Assembly (NCBI GenBank): GCA_036394995.1
Contig: DASWED010000105.1
Span: forward strand, 1 to 64,000
DNA from: DASWED01 sp036394995
Lineage (GTDB): Bacteria; Actinomycetota; UBA4738; JACQTL01
DNA length: 64,000 nucleotides
Reading direction: 5' to 3'
Below are positions 15,775 through 23,288 of this stretch, piece after piece. A model generated the notes under the pieces. The model was not told where the DNA came from. It did not search any database and saw nothing but the letters and a program-made list of their open reading frames with translations. Position 1 is the first letter of the stretch, and every line of letters begins with the position of its first letter. The position numbers and the translations under genes were made by a program.

Positions 15775-16839
15775 GTGCGAGTCGACGTCCTGACGCTGTT
15801 CCCCGGCATCTTCGACGGGCCGCTGCGGGAGAGCCTCCTGGGCCGGGCCATCACGGGCGGTGTGCTCGCCGTCCGTGTCCACGACATCCGGGACCACACC
15901 ACGGACCGCCACCGGACCGCAGACGACTCCCCGTTCGGCGGCGGGCCCGGCATGGTGATGAAGCCGGAGCCCGTGTTCGCCGCCGTGGAGTCGCTGGGTC
16001 CCGGCGACAAGCGGGTCCTCCTGCTCTCGCCGGCCGGCCGCCGGCTGGACCAGGCCCTGGTCCGCGAGCTGGCGGCGGAGCCGTGGCTGGTCCTGATCTG
16101 CGGGCGGTACGAGGGCGTCGACGAGCGGGTGGTCGAGGGCCTGCCGGCGGAGGAGGTCTCGATCGGCGACTACGTGCTCTCCGGGGGGGAGATCCCCGCG
16201 CTCGTGGTCCTGGAGGCCGTGACCCGCCTGGTCCCGGGCGTGGTGGGCCGGGAGGAGTCGCTGGAGCGGGAGTCGTTCGAACCGAACCTGCTCGACCACC
16301 CCCACTACACCCGCCCCCGGGAGTTCCGGGGGATGGCCGTGCCCGGGGTGCTGGTCTCAGGGCACCACGGCGAGGTGGAACGATGGCGCGGCGAGACGGC
16401 GCTGGCCAAGACGCGGCGGAACCGGCCGGACCTGCTGCGCGTGACGGAAGGGAGCGAGGCCATGACGGACCGAGCGGCGCTCGAGGACTGGGTGGAGCGA
16501 TACGTGCGCGCGTGGGAGTCGAACGACCCCGGCGAGATCGGCGCCCTGTTCACCGAGGACGCGACGTACTTCACCGCGCCCCACCGGGAGCCGTGGAGGG
16601 GGCGCGAGGCGATCGTCGCGGGCTGGCTCGACCGGAAGGACGATCCGGGGACCTGGACGTTCCGCCACGAGGTCCACGGCGTCGACGGGAACGTCGGTTT
16701 CGTCCGGGGCTGGACCGAGTACACCCCGCCGGAGATCGCCCCGCCGAACGGGAGGTTCGTCAACCTGTGGGAGGTCCGCCTGGAGCCCGACGGCCGATGC
16801 GGCGAGTTCGTCGAGTGGTGGATGGACGCGGAGTCGTGA
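15775..16839 (+). CDS. trmD: tRNA (guanine-N1)-methyltransferase TrmD fused to an NTF2/SnoaL-like domain
   Basis: 354 aa continuous frame. Residues 1-227 are a complete TrmD (m1G37 of tRNA): HDIRD, the AdoMet-knot motifs LICGRYEGVDERV (108-119) and IGDYVLSGGEIPALV (130-144), and NLLDHPHYTRP with catalytic Asp174. TrmD normally ends near here. The frame then continues without a stop into about 125 residues (AALEDWVERYVRAWESND..., NLWEVRLEPDG...) that look like an NTF2/SnoaL-like domain. An internal ATG at 16462 (Met230) has a GGAAGGGAG-like ribosome binding site, so the C-terminal domain may also be made alone. The join could be a genuine fusion, a lost stop, or a sequencing indel. Confidence 0.93.
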   Translation: MRVDVLTLFPGIFDGPLRESLLGRAITGGVLAVRVHDIRDHTTDRHRTADDSPFGGGPGMVMKPEPVFAAVESLGPGDKRVLLLSPAGRRLDQALVRELAAEPWLVLICGRYEGVDERVVEGLPAEEVSIGDYVLSGGEIPALVVLEAVTRLVPGVVGREESLERESFEPNLLDHPHYTRPREFRGMAVPGVLVSGHHGEVERWRGETALAKTRRNRPDLLRVTEGSEAMTDRAALEDWVERYVRAWESNDPGEIGALFTEDATYFTAPHREPWRGREAIVAGWLDRKDDPGTWTFRHEVHGVDGNVGFVRGWTEYTPPEIAPPNGRFVNLWEVRLEPDGRCGEFVEWWMDAES

Positions 16840-16869
16840 CGGGGCCGGGGAGGATCTGGGGCCGGGTGC

Positions 16870-16875
16870 TATCAT
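16870..16875 (+). promoter_or_regulatory. Putative -10 element of rplS
   Basis: TATCAT, 43 nt upstream of the rplS ATG. It would give a leader of about 37 nt, so rplS can be transcribed apart from trmD. No good -35 was seen. Confidence 0.45.
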
Positions 16876-16918
16876 CACCGGACCGTCAACTCCCCGTGGC
16901 CGGGAAGCAGACAAACCC

Positions 16919-17338
16919 ATGAACAAGATCGATCTCGTCGAAAGCTCGCGCCTGCGCGACGACCTGCCGGAGTTCCGTCCGGGCGACACCGTCAAGGTGC
17001 ACGTGCGGGTGGTCGAGGGCAGTCGCGAGCGCATCCAGGTGTTCCAGGGAGTGGTCATCCGCCGCCAGGGCGGGGGCCTTCGCGAGACGTTCACCGTCCG
17101 CAAGATGTCCTTCGGCGTCGGGGTCGAACGGACCTTCCCCGTCCACTCGCCGTCGATCGGCAAGCTCGAGGTGGTGAGCAGGGGCCGGGTCCGCCGGGCC
17201 AAGCTCTACTACCTGCGCGAGCTGCGGGGCAAGCGGGCCCGCATCCGGGAGCGCCGGGAGCCCGTCAGGGCCACGACCACCACCACGCGGCAGGACGCCG
17301 AGCCCGGGACCGAGCGCGCAGCCGAAGGCCAGGGATAG
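16919..17338 (+). CDS. rplS: 50S ribosomal protein L19
   Basis: 139 aa. Typical L19 core (LPEFRPGDTVKVHVRVVEGSRERIQVFQGVVI, SPSIGKLEVV, GRVRRAKLYYLRELRGKRARI) at the 30S-50S interface, with a short Thr/Glu-rich tail of about 25 residues (ATTTTTRQDAEPGTERAAEG). The ATG at 16919 matches the family start. Standard position between trmD and lepB. Confidence 0.97.
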   Translation: MNKIDLVESSRLRDDLPEFRPGDTVKVHVRVVEGSRERIQVFQGVVIRRQGGGLRETFTVRKMSFGVGVERTFPVHSPSIGKLEVVSRGRVRRAKLYYLRELRGKRARIRERREPVRATTTTTRQDAEPGTERAAEGQG

Positions 17339-17390
17339 TGGGCCGTTCCGGCCGCTCCATGGCCCCGGCGGCGGGGACGGAGCGCTAGGG

Positions 17391-18311
17391 GTGTCCCTGC
17401 GCCCGCCCAGCTCTCCGGAGCCGGCCGGGCCGCGGGACCCAGCCCAGCCGCCGGCCCGCCGCCCAGACCCCGAGCGACCCCCGACCCCGGCCGGGAGCCC
17501 TCCGCCATCCCAGGACGAACGGAAGCCTCCCGCGCCCTCGGCGGAGGGGTTCGTGGGCCTCCCGGCGGCGAAGGGGGCCACGAAGACCAAGGAGGAGGCC
17601 CCGCCGGGATCGCAGTTCGGCCGCCCCGCCGAGCCCGGCCCGCCGGGAGAGCCCGGTGAGCACCCCGGCAAGCACCGGGGGAAGGCCAAGAAGGGCCCGC
17701 TGTCGTTCCTGCGCGAGCTCCCGGCCCTCATCATCATCGCCTTCCTGCTCGCGCTGCTCATCAAGACGTTCCTGGTCCAGGCCTTCTTCATCCCGTCGGA
17801 GTCGATGGAGCCCACCCTGAAGATCGGTGACCGGGTGCTGGTGAACAAGCTGTCCTACAAGTTCCACCCACCCCACCGCGGTGACGTCATCGTGTTCTCC
17901 GATCCCCACCCGGACGTCCGGCCGCACCGGAACCCGATCTCGGCGTTCTTCCACTGGGTCACGGAGGGTCTGGGCTTCTCGGCGCCGAGCGACGAGGACT
18001 TCATCAAGCGGGTCATCGGCCTGCCCGGGGATTCGGTCGAGGAGCGCCAGGGCGTGATCTACGTGAACGGCAAACGCCTCGAGGAGCCCTACGTCAAGAT
18101 GCCGGACAACCGGACGCTCGGGCCCTACAAGGTCCAGCCCGACCATCTGTTCGTGCTGGGCGACAACCGCGGGAACTCGAACGACAGCCGGTTCCCGGAG
18201 CTCGGGCAGATCCCCATGGACAAGGTCATCGGCAAGGCCTTCATCATCATCTGGCCGCCGGGGGACTTCGGCGGCCTGGCCGGCGGGACCAAGGTCGCCG
18301 GCGAGGGCTGA
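17391..18311 (+). CDS. lepB: Signal peptidase I
   Basis: 306 aa. Cleaves Sec and Tat signal peptides on the outer face of the membrane. A proline-rich cytoplasmic region of about 105 residues precedes a single transmembrane helix (about 108-128), then FFIPSESMEPTL with nucleophile Ser138, and DFIKRVIGLPGD with the general base Lys206; GDNRGNSNDSRFPELGQI is the conserved C-terminal box. GTG 17391 is the start; the long Pro-rich head is unusual in length but is in the expected codon bias. It is likely the processing enzyme for the many exported propeller proteins in this window. Confidence 0.97.
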   Translation: MSLRPPSSPEPAGPRDPAQPPARRPDPERPPTPAGSPPPSQDERKPPAPSAEGFVGLPAAKGATKTKEEAPPGSQFGRPAEPGPPGEPGEHPGKHRGKAKKGPLSFLRELPALIIIAFLLALLIKTFLVQAFFIPSESMEPTLKIGDRVLVNKLSYKFHPPHRGDVIVFSDPHPDVRPHRNPISAFFHWVTEGLGFSAPSDEDFIKRVIGLPGDSVEERQGVIYVNGKRLEEPYVKMPDNRTLGPYKVQPDHLFVLGDNRGNSNDSRFPELGQIPMDKVIGKAFIIIWPPGDFGGLAGGTKVAGEG

Positions 18312-18327
18312 CGGCGGTCCCGCCGTC
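18310..18327 (+). terminator. GC hairpin at the lepB stop codon
   Basis: GACGGCG and CGCCGTC pair around GTCC right at the lepB stop. No T-tract. It lies just upstream of the rnhB -10 element. Confidence 0.4.
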
Positions 18328-18330
18328 GGG

Positions 18331-18336
18331 CACACT
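18331..18336 (+). promoter_or_regulatory. Putative -10-like element of rnhB
   Basis: CACACT ends 6 nt before the rnhB ATG; no Shine-Dalgarno. It deviates from TANNNT at the first base, so confidence is lower than for the other leaderless starts. Confidence 0.3.
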
Positions 18337-18342
18337 GACGCC

Positions 18343-19053
18343 ATGGGCAAGCCGGCCCTCCGCAAGTCCGACCTCCCGGGTGACCTGGATCGCTTCGAGC
18401 GACGGCTCCGCGGGGAGGGGTTCCGCCTCATCGCCGGCGCCGACGAGGCCGGACGGGGCGCGCTGGCCGGCCCCCTGGTGGCGGCGGCGGTGATCCTGCC
18501 CGAGGGGTTCGACCTCTGCGGGGTGGGCGACTCGAAGATGCTCACGCGCCTGCAGCGCGAGCGGGCGTACGCGCGCATCCGGGCGGACGCCGTGGCGGTG
18601 ACGGTGTGCCGGGCCACGCACGCCCGGATCGACCGCCGGGGCCTGCACCGGTCGAACATGTTCCTGCTCCGCCGGGCCCTCTGCACGCTGGAGCCGGTCC
18701 CCGACTTCGTGCTCACCGACGGGTGGCCGGTTCGGGGGGTGCCGTTCCCGCATCTCGCCATCCGCAAGGGCGACGCGGTCACCGCCTCGGTGGCCGCGGC
18801 CTCGATCGTGGCCAAGGTTGAACGGGACGCGATCATGGACCGGTACCACCGGCGGTTCCCCCAGTACGGGTTCGACTCGAACCGGGGCTACGGGACGCGG
18901 GCCCACTGGGACGCCCTGGTCCGGCTGGGCCCCACGCCCATCCACCGCCGGTCGTTCAAGGGCGTGGCGGACCCCAAGCCGCTGCCCCGGGACCTCGTCC
19001 CCGAGGAGCTCGACCCCGAGACGGTCGAGGCCCTGGACCGGCTGGCGGAGTGA
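18343..19053 (+). CDS. rnhB: Ribonuclease HII
   Basis: 236 aa. Removes ribonucleotides and RNA primers from DNA. Catalytic acids are visible in AGADEAGRGALAGP (Asp34, Glu35) and DFVLTDG, with the C-terminal RNase HII block ASIVAKVERDAIMDRYH and SNRGYGTRAHWDALVRLGP, THRRSF-like IHRRSF. About 25 residues of N-terminal extension precede the core. It is followed by the DUF2469 gene, an almost invariant pairing in actinobacteria. Confidence 0.97.
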   Translation: MGKPALRKSDLPGDLDRFERRLRGEGFRLIAGADEAGRGALAGPLVAAAVILPEGFDLCGVGDSKMLTRLQRERAYARIRADAVAVTVCRATHARIDRRGLHRSNMFLLRRALCTLEPVPDFVLTDGWPVRGVPFPHLAIRKGDAVTASVAAASIVAKVERDAIMDRYHRRFPQYGFDSNRGYGTRAHWDALVRLGPTPIHRRSFKGVADPKPLPRDLVPEELDPETVEALDRLAE

Positions 19054-19108
19054 GCGCGTCGTTCGCCGGCGGCGACACGGGCGCGTGACGATGCCGTGTC
19101 CGGACGCG

Positions 19109-19114
19109 GACAAT
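19109..19114 (+). promoter_or_regulatory. Putative -10 element of DUF2469 gene (leaderless)
   Basis: GACAAT ends 7 nt before ATG 19122, and the same hexamer precedes acyP by 6 nt. It supports ATG 19122 rather than ATG 19113, which overlaps the hexamer. Confidence 0.5.
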
Positions 19115-19121
19115 GGGGTCC

Positions 19122-19454
19122 ATGGGCGAAGAGGAGCTCGAGCAGTTCGAAGCCGACATGGAGCTGTCGCTGTTCCGGGAGTACCGGGACGTGCTGCCCA
19201 TGTTCACCTACGTCGTGGAGACCGAGCGCCGGTTCTACCTGTGCAACCACGTCGAGGTGACGCCGCGGGAGGGTCCGTGGTTCGAGGTCGAGCTGTCGGA
19301 CGCGTGGGTGTGGGACATGTACCGGCCGGCGCGATTCGTCTCCAAGGTCCGGGTGCTGACCACCCGCGACGTGAACGTCGAGGAGCTGGCCCGGAAGGAC
19401 GAGCTGGACCTCCTGGGCCGTGAGCTCGGCCACGAGGCCAGGCCGCCGGCCTGA
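19122..19454 (+). CDS. DUF2469 family protein
   Basis: 110 aa. The sequence MGEEELEQFEADMELSLFREYRDV, then VVETERRFYLCNHVEV and DAWVWDMYRPARFVSKVRV, is the actinobacteria-specific DUF2469 family, found next to rnhB and of unknown function. ATG 19122 was chosen over ATG 19113 because the family starts here and because GACAAT precedes it at leaderless spacing. Acidic N-terminal helix, mostly beta C-terminal part. yraN follows. Confidence 0.93.
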   Translation: MGEEELEQFEADMELSLFREYRDVLPMFTYVVETERRFYLCNHVEVTPREGPWFEVELSDAWVWDMYRPARFVSKVRVLTTRDVNVEELARKDELDLLGRELGHEARPPA

Positions 19455-19509
19455 TTGCCTCGGGAGCGGAGGCCGAGCCACCCGGAGCCGCGATGTCACT
19501 GCCCCGCGA

Positions 19510-19515
19510 TACGGT
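19510..19515 (+). promoter_or_regulatory. Putative -10 element of yraN (leaderless)
   Basis: TACGGT ends 6 nt before ATG 19522; no ribosome binding site. It favours this ATG over upstream in-frame GTGs. Confidence 0.5.
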
Positions 19516-19521
19516 CGCGAC

Positions 19522-19905
19522 ATGGCCATCGAGCGGCAGGCGGCACCCGGCTCCCCCCGGATCACCCTGGGCCGGCGTGGGGAGGAGGCGGCTCTCGAGC
19601 GATACCTCGATCTCGGCTATCGGTGCCTGGCCCGCAACTGGCGATGCCCGCTGGGAGAGATCGACCTCGTGCTGGTGAAGGGCGGCCTGGTGGCGTTCTG
19701 CGAGGTGAAGACCCGCGGCGGCGACGGGTTCGGCGGCGGGTACGAGGCGGTGACCTGGCGCAAGCGGGCCAAGCTCCGCCAGCTCGGCGAGGCCTTCCTG
19801 GCGTCGCGAGGCCTGGTGCCGGCCTCCGTTCGCTTCGACGTCGCCTCGGTCCGGATGCGGGGGGGAGTCCGGCCGGACGTGGTCGTGTTCGAGGACGCGT
19901 TCTGA
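19522..19905 (+). CDS. yraN: YraN family endonuclease-like protein (UPF0102)
   Basis: 127 aa. Holliday-junction-resolvase-like fold: LGRRGEEAALERYLDLGYRCLARNWR, then GEIDLVLVKGGLVAFCEVKTR containing the PD-(D/E)xK residues Asp48, Glu61 and Lys63. Cellular substrate is not established for the family. Start ATG 19522 gives normal length. It closes the ffh-to-yraN block, as in many actinobacteria. Confidence 0.93.
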   Translation: MAIERQAAPGSPRITLGRRGEEAALERYLDLGYRCLARNWRCPLGEIDLVLVKGGLVAFCEVKTRGGDGFGGGYEAVTWRKRAKLRQLGEAFLASRGLVPASVRFDVASVRMRGGVRPDVVVFEDAF

Positions 19906-20003
19906 CGCCCTCTGTTCGCTGAGTCGAGTTTGGCCGGGGCGGCCCGGGGTACAAGCCAAGCGCTCGCGGCCGCCCGCCCGCGTCCCGCCCCCACGCGTGG
20001 CCC

Positions 20004-21593
20004 GTGCGAATCGGCCGGCCCGGCGTCGTCTCGACCATCCGGCGCCGGGGAGGGGAACCGGATCGCACGAGGAGGTCCCGCCTGAAGCCGTCCGTCCGTC
20101 GTCCCGGGGTCGTCCTGCTCGCCGTGCTCGCGGTGGCCGCGCTGGCGGGGGCCGCGGTGGGCCGGGGCACCGCAGGGGCCAAGCCCCTGGAGAAGCCGTT
20201 CGTGTTCACCGACCGCCTGGCCGGCTCGGACGACATGAAGGCCCACCCGCCCGAGCAGCCCGACACCACGATCGAGCCCTCGATCGCCGTGAACCCGGCG
20301 AACCCGGACAACGCCGTGGCCGTGTACCAGGAGGGGCGGGTGGACGGCGGCGGCGCGGAGGACAACGGCTGGGCCACCACGTTCGACGGCGGCAAGCACT
20401 GGATCCACGGCGACCTCCCGAAGCTCACCCGCGACGTGGGCGGGCAGTTCGACCGGGCCTCGGACGCCGTCGTGGCGTTCGGGCCGAACAACGTCGTGTA
20501 CGCGAACTCGCTGGTGTTCGACGACACCACGAACAACGCGCTCCGCAGCGGTCTGACGGTCAACGTGTCCACCGACGGAGGCCGGACCTGGGGCGACCCC
20601 ATCCTGCTCCAGGACGACGACGGCGCCGGCCTCAACGACAAGAACTGGATCGTGGTCGACAACGGACAGGGCCCCGGCCACCACCACGGACGGGTGTACG
20701 TGGTGTGGGACCGGGTCGTGCCGGTCCTGGCGACGTACTCCGACGACCGGGGGAAGACATGGCTGCCGGCCCCCAGCCTCATCTACTCCGGGCAGGGGAT
20801 CGGGGCCATGCCCATGGTCATGCCGAACGGCGACCTCGCGGTGGCGTTCCTCACCGACGTCGCCCTGGCGCCCACCCTGCATCCGAACCCGGGGGACGAC
20901 CTGGCCGAGCCGATCCCCGGCGTCAGCAAGATGGTCATCTCGGTGGCTCGGGGGGCCGGCGGCCTGCCGACCGGGACCCCGCTCGTGTTCACCCCGCCCA
21001 CCAGCGTGGGCGTGTTCGAGGGCAACTCCATCCGCCAGCAGCGGGCCGGGGGCCTCCCCACCGCCGACGTGGACCCGAGGACCGGCCGAATCTACGTGTC
21101 GTGGGAGGACGGCCGGTTCCGGACCGACAGCGCCAACGACGTGGTGCTCACGTGGTCCGACGACGAGGGCACCACGTGGACCCCGGTGAGGGTGGTGAAC
21201 CCGGGGACCCCGGGTGACTGGATCGACCGGTACAATCCGGCGGTCGGCATCGGCCCCGACGGGAGCGTCCGGATCGCCTACCGGGCCCGCCGGGAGGCGG
21301 CCGCGGTGAAGGACTTCAGTCCGTACGTGGACACGTTCTACCAGCGGTCCCTGGACGGCGGACGGACGTTCTCGGCGCCGCTCCGGGTCAACCGGGTCCG
21401 GACGAACGTGGACTTCGCGGCGTTCAGCCGGAACGGCGCGTTCCTGGGCGACTACCACCAGGTGGCGGTGGCCGGTGCCAGGACGTACGTGGTCCGGTGC
21501 GAGGCGTACGCGCCCTCGCCGGACGCGCCGGCGACGTTCCCCCCGACCGTGCACCACCAGACCACGTGGGTGGCCGTGGTGGGCGGCGGGTAG
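20004..21593 (+). CDS. Secreted sialidase/BNR-repeat beta-propeller protein 2, probable CTG start at 20082
   Basis: 529 aa from GTG 20004, or 503 aa from CTG 20082. The CTG has an ideal AGGAGGT ribosome binding site (20070-20076) five bases upstream and would start directly with a perfect Sec signal peptide (KPSVRRPGVVLLAVLAVAAL); the GTG has no ribosome binding site and adds 26 Arg/Gly-rich residues. The mature part has Asp boxes (TFDGGKHW, STDGGRTW, SDDRGKTW, SDDEGTTW, SLDGGRTF), so a propeller of the sialidase class; the active-site arginines are not obvious. It is similar in type to the proteins at 3172 and 44908. It sits alone between yraN and comM. Function unknown. Confidence 0.85.
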   Translation: MRIGRPGVVSTIRRRGGEPDRTRRSRLKPSVRRPGVVLLAVLAVAALAGAAVGRGTAGAKPLEKPFVFTDRLAGSDDMKAHPPEQPDTTIEPSIAVNPANPDNAVAVYQEGRVDGGGAEDNGWATTFDGGKHWIHGDLPKLTRDVGGQFDRASDAVVAFGPNNVVYANSLVFDDTTNNALRSGLTVNVSTDGGRTWGDPILLQDDDGAGLNDKNWIVVDNGQGPGHHHGRVYVVWDRVVPVLATYSDDRGKTWLPAPSLIYSGQGIGAMPMVMPNGDLAVAFLTDVALAPTLHPNPGDDLAEPIPGVSKMVISVARGAGGLPTGTPLVFTPPTSVGVFEGNSIRQQRAGGLPTADVDPRTGRIYVSWEDGRFRTDSANDVVLTWSDDEGTTWTPVRVVNPGTPGDWIDRYNPAVGIGPDGSVRIAYRARREAAAVKDFSPYVDTFYQRSLDGGRTFSAPLRVNRVRTNVDFAAFSRNGAFLGDYHQVAVAGARTYVVRCEAYAPSPDAPATFPPTVHHQTTWVAVVGGG

Positions 21594-21708
21594 CCGGCCG
21601 CTCGCCGGAATCTCACCGCATCCGCCGTCCGTCCGACCGGCGAACGGCGTTCGCCCAGGTCACCTGCGCTTCCTGCGGCGCGCCGGCGTCGATGTCAGAG
21701 GGTCGCGC

Positions 21709-21714
21709 TAGCGT
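21709..21714 (+). promoter_or_regulatory. Putative -10 element of comM
   Basis: TAGCGT, 11 nt before the GTG start of comM; a leader of only a few nucleotides would result. Confidence 0.35.
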
Positions 21715-21725
21715 TCTCCGCGGTC

Positions 21726-23288
21726 GTGCGGAGGGGGGCGCGGCAGGTGTACGGCAAGGTCATGGGGGTCGCCGTGATCGGGGTGCAGGGACACCTCGTG
21801 GCGGTGGAGGCGCACATCGGGCGAGGGCTGCCCTCGCTCACCATGACGGGACTCCCCGGGCCGTCGGTGCAGGACTCTCGGGAACGGGTCCGTCCGGCCG
21901 TCGAGAGCTCGGGGTTCGAATGGCCCCTACGGCGGATCGTGGTGAACCTGTCGCCGGTCAACCTGCGCAAGGACGGGCCGGGGCTCGACCTCCCCATCGC
22001 GATGGGGGTGCTGGCGGCCTCCGCCCAGGTCCCGCCCGAGCGTCTCGGCGGGTTCGCGTTCGCCGGCGAGCTGTCGCTGCGCGGCGCGCTGATGCCCACG
22101 CCGGGGATCCTGGCGGTGGCCATCGCGGCGGCCAGGGCCCGGCTCCAGGGCGTGGTCGTGCCGGAGGCGAACGCCGGGGAGGCAGCCCTGGTCGAGGGGC
22201 TTCGCGTGGTGGGGGCGCCCACGCTGGCCCGGGCCGTGGAATTCCTCCGGGGCGAATGGAACCCCCCGCCCCCGGAGGAGGCGGGACGCGACGAGCCCGG
22301 CCCCGCCGGAGCGGGGGTGGACCTGGCGGAGGTCCGGGGGCAGGCCCAGGCCCGGCGGGCCCTGGAGGTGGCGGCCGCCGGCGGGCACAACCTGCTGATG
22401 ATCGGGCCGCCGGGTTCGGGCAAGACCATGCTGGCTCGCCGCCTGGCCACGATCCTGCCGGAGATGACCCGGGACGAGGCCCTGGAGGTCACCCGGCTCC
22501 ACTCGGTCGCGGGGCTCCTGACCGGATCGCGGCTGGTGTCTGCGCGTCCGTTCCGGTCGCCCCATCACACGGTCTCGGTGGCGGGGCTGCTGGGCGGGGG
22601 CACCGGGTTCGTCCGGCCCGGCGAGGTCTCCCTCGCGCACAACGGGATCCTGTTCCTCGACGAGCTCACCGAGTTCCGGCGGGACGCCGTGGAGGGCCTC
22701 CGGCAGCCCCTGGAGGACGGGCGGGTGGTGGTGACCCGGGCCGTGGGGTCGGTCGAGTTCCCCGCGCGGTTCACGCTGGTAGGCGCCGCGAACCCGTGCC
22801 CGTGCGGGTACGAGGGTGACCCCCGGCGCCACTGCCGGTGCCCGCCGAACCGGGTGGAGCAGTACCGGAGCAAGCTCTCGGGACCGATGCTCGACCGGAT
22901 CGACCTCCGTCTGGCCGTGCCCAGGCTGGCCCGGGCCGAGCTGCTCGGACAGTCCCCGGGCGAGCCGTCGGATGCGGTCCGGGAGCGGGTGGAGGCCGCG
23001 AGGGAACGGCAGCGGGCCCGGTACCGGGATTCCCCGGTGCGGTGCAACGCCCAGCTGCCGGGGCCCATGGCCCGGAAGGCGGCCCGGCTCACCGCCGACG
23101 CCGAGGCCCTCCTGGCGCGGGCCGTGGAGGCGCTCGCGCTCACCGGGAGGGGATTCGACCGAGCCCTGAAGGTGGCGCGAACGGTGGCGGACCTCGGGGG
23201 TCGCGACGCCGTGTCGGCCGAGCATCTGGCCGAGGCCCTGTCCTACCGGCTGGACCTCCAGGAACCGGAGCCCGCGCGTGCCGTCTGA
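21726..23288 (+). CDS. comM: YifB/ComM family Mg-chelatase-like AAA+ ATPase
   Basis: 520 aa. Homologues of ComM act as hexameric branch-migration helicases in integration of transformed DNA. N-terminal ChlI-like domain (GVQGHLVAVEAHIGRGLPS, LPGPSVQDSRERVRPAVES), AAA+ core with Walker A IGPPGSGKTML (about 227-237) and Walker B FLDELTEF, and a cysteine cluster (ANPCPCGYEGDPRRHCRCP) that probably binds zinc. Start GTG 21726. It overlaps dprA by 11 nt, so the two DNA-uptake proteins are co-translated, suggesting competence or natural recombination capacity. Confidence 0.95.
   Translation: MRRGARQVYGKVMGVAVIGVQGHLVAVEAHIGRGLPSLTMTGLPGPSVQDSRERVRPAVESSGFEWPLRRIVVNLSPVNLRKDGPGLDLPIAMGVLAASAQVPPERLGGFAFAGELSLRGALMPTPGILAVAIAAARARLQGVVVPEANAGEAALVEGLRVVGAPTLARAVEFLRGEWNPPPPEEAGRDEPGPAGAGVDLAEVRGQAQARRALEVAAAGGHNLLMIGPPGSGKTMLARRLATILPEMTRDEALEVTRLHSVAGLLTGSRLVSARPFRSPHHTVSVAGLLGGGTGFVRPGEVSLAHNGILFLDELTEFRRDAVEGLRQPLEDGRVVVTRAVGSVEFPARFTLVGAANPCPCGYEGDPRRHCRCPPNRVEQYRSKLSGPMLDRIDLRLAVPRLARAELLGQSPGEPSDAVRERVEAARERQRARYRDSPVRCNAQLPGPMARKAARLTADAEALLARAVEALALTGRGFDRALKVARTVADLGGRDAVSAEHLAEALSYRLDLQEPEPARAV

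Noticed and set aside
16867..16890. Possible tRNA or small RNA before rplS
   Set aside because: No cloverleaf or conserved T-loop could be traced; the sequence is better read as a -10 and short leader.
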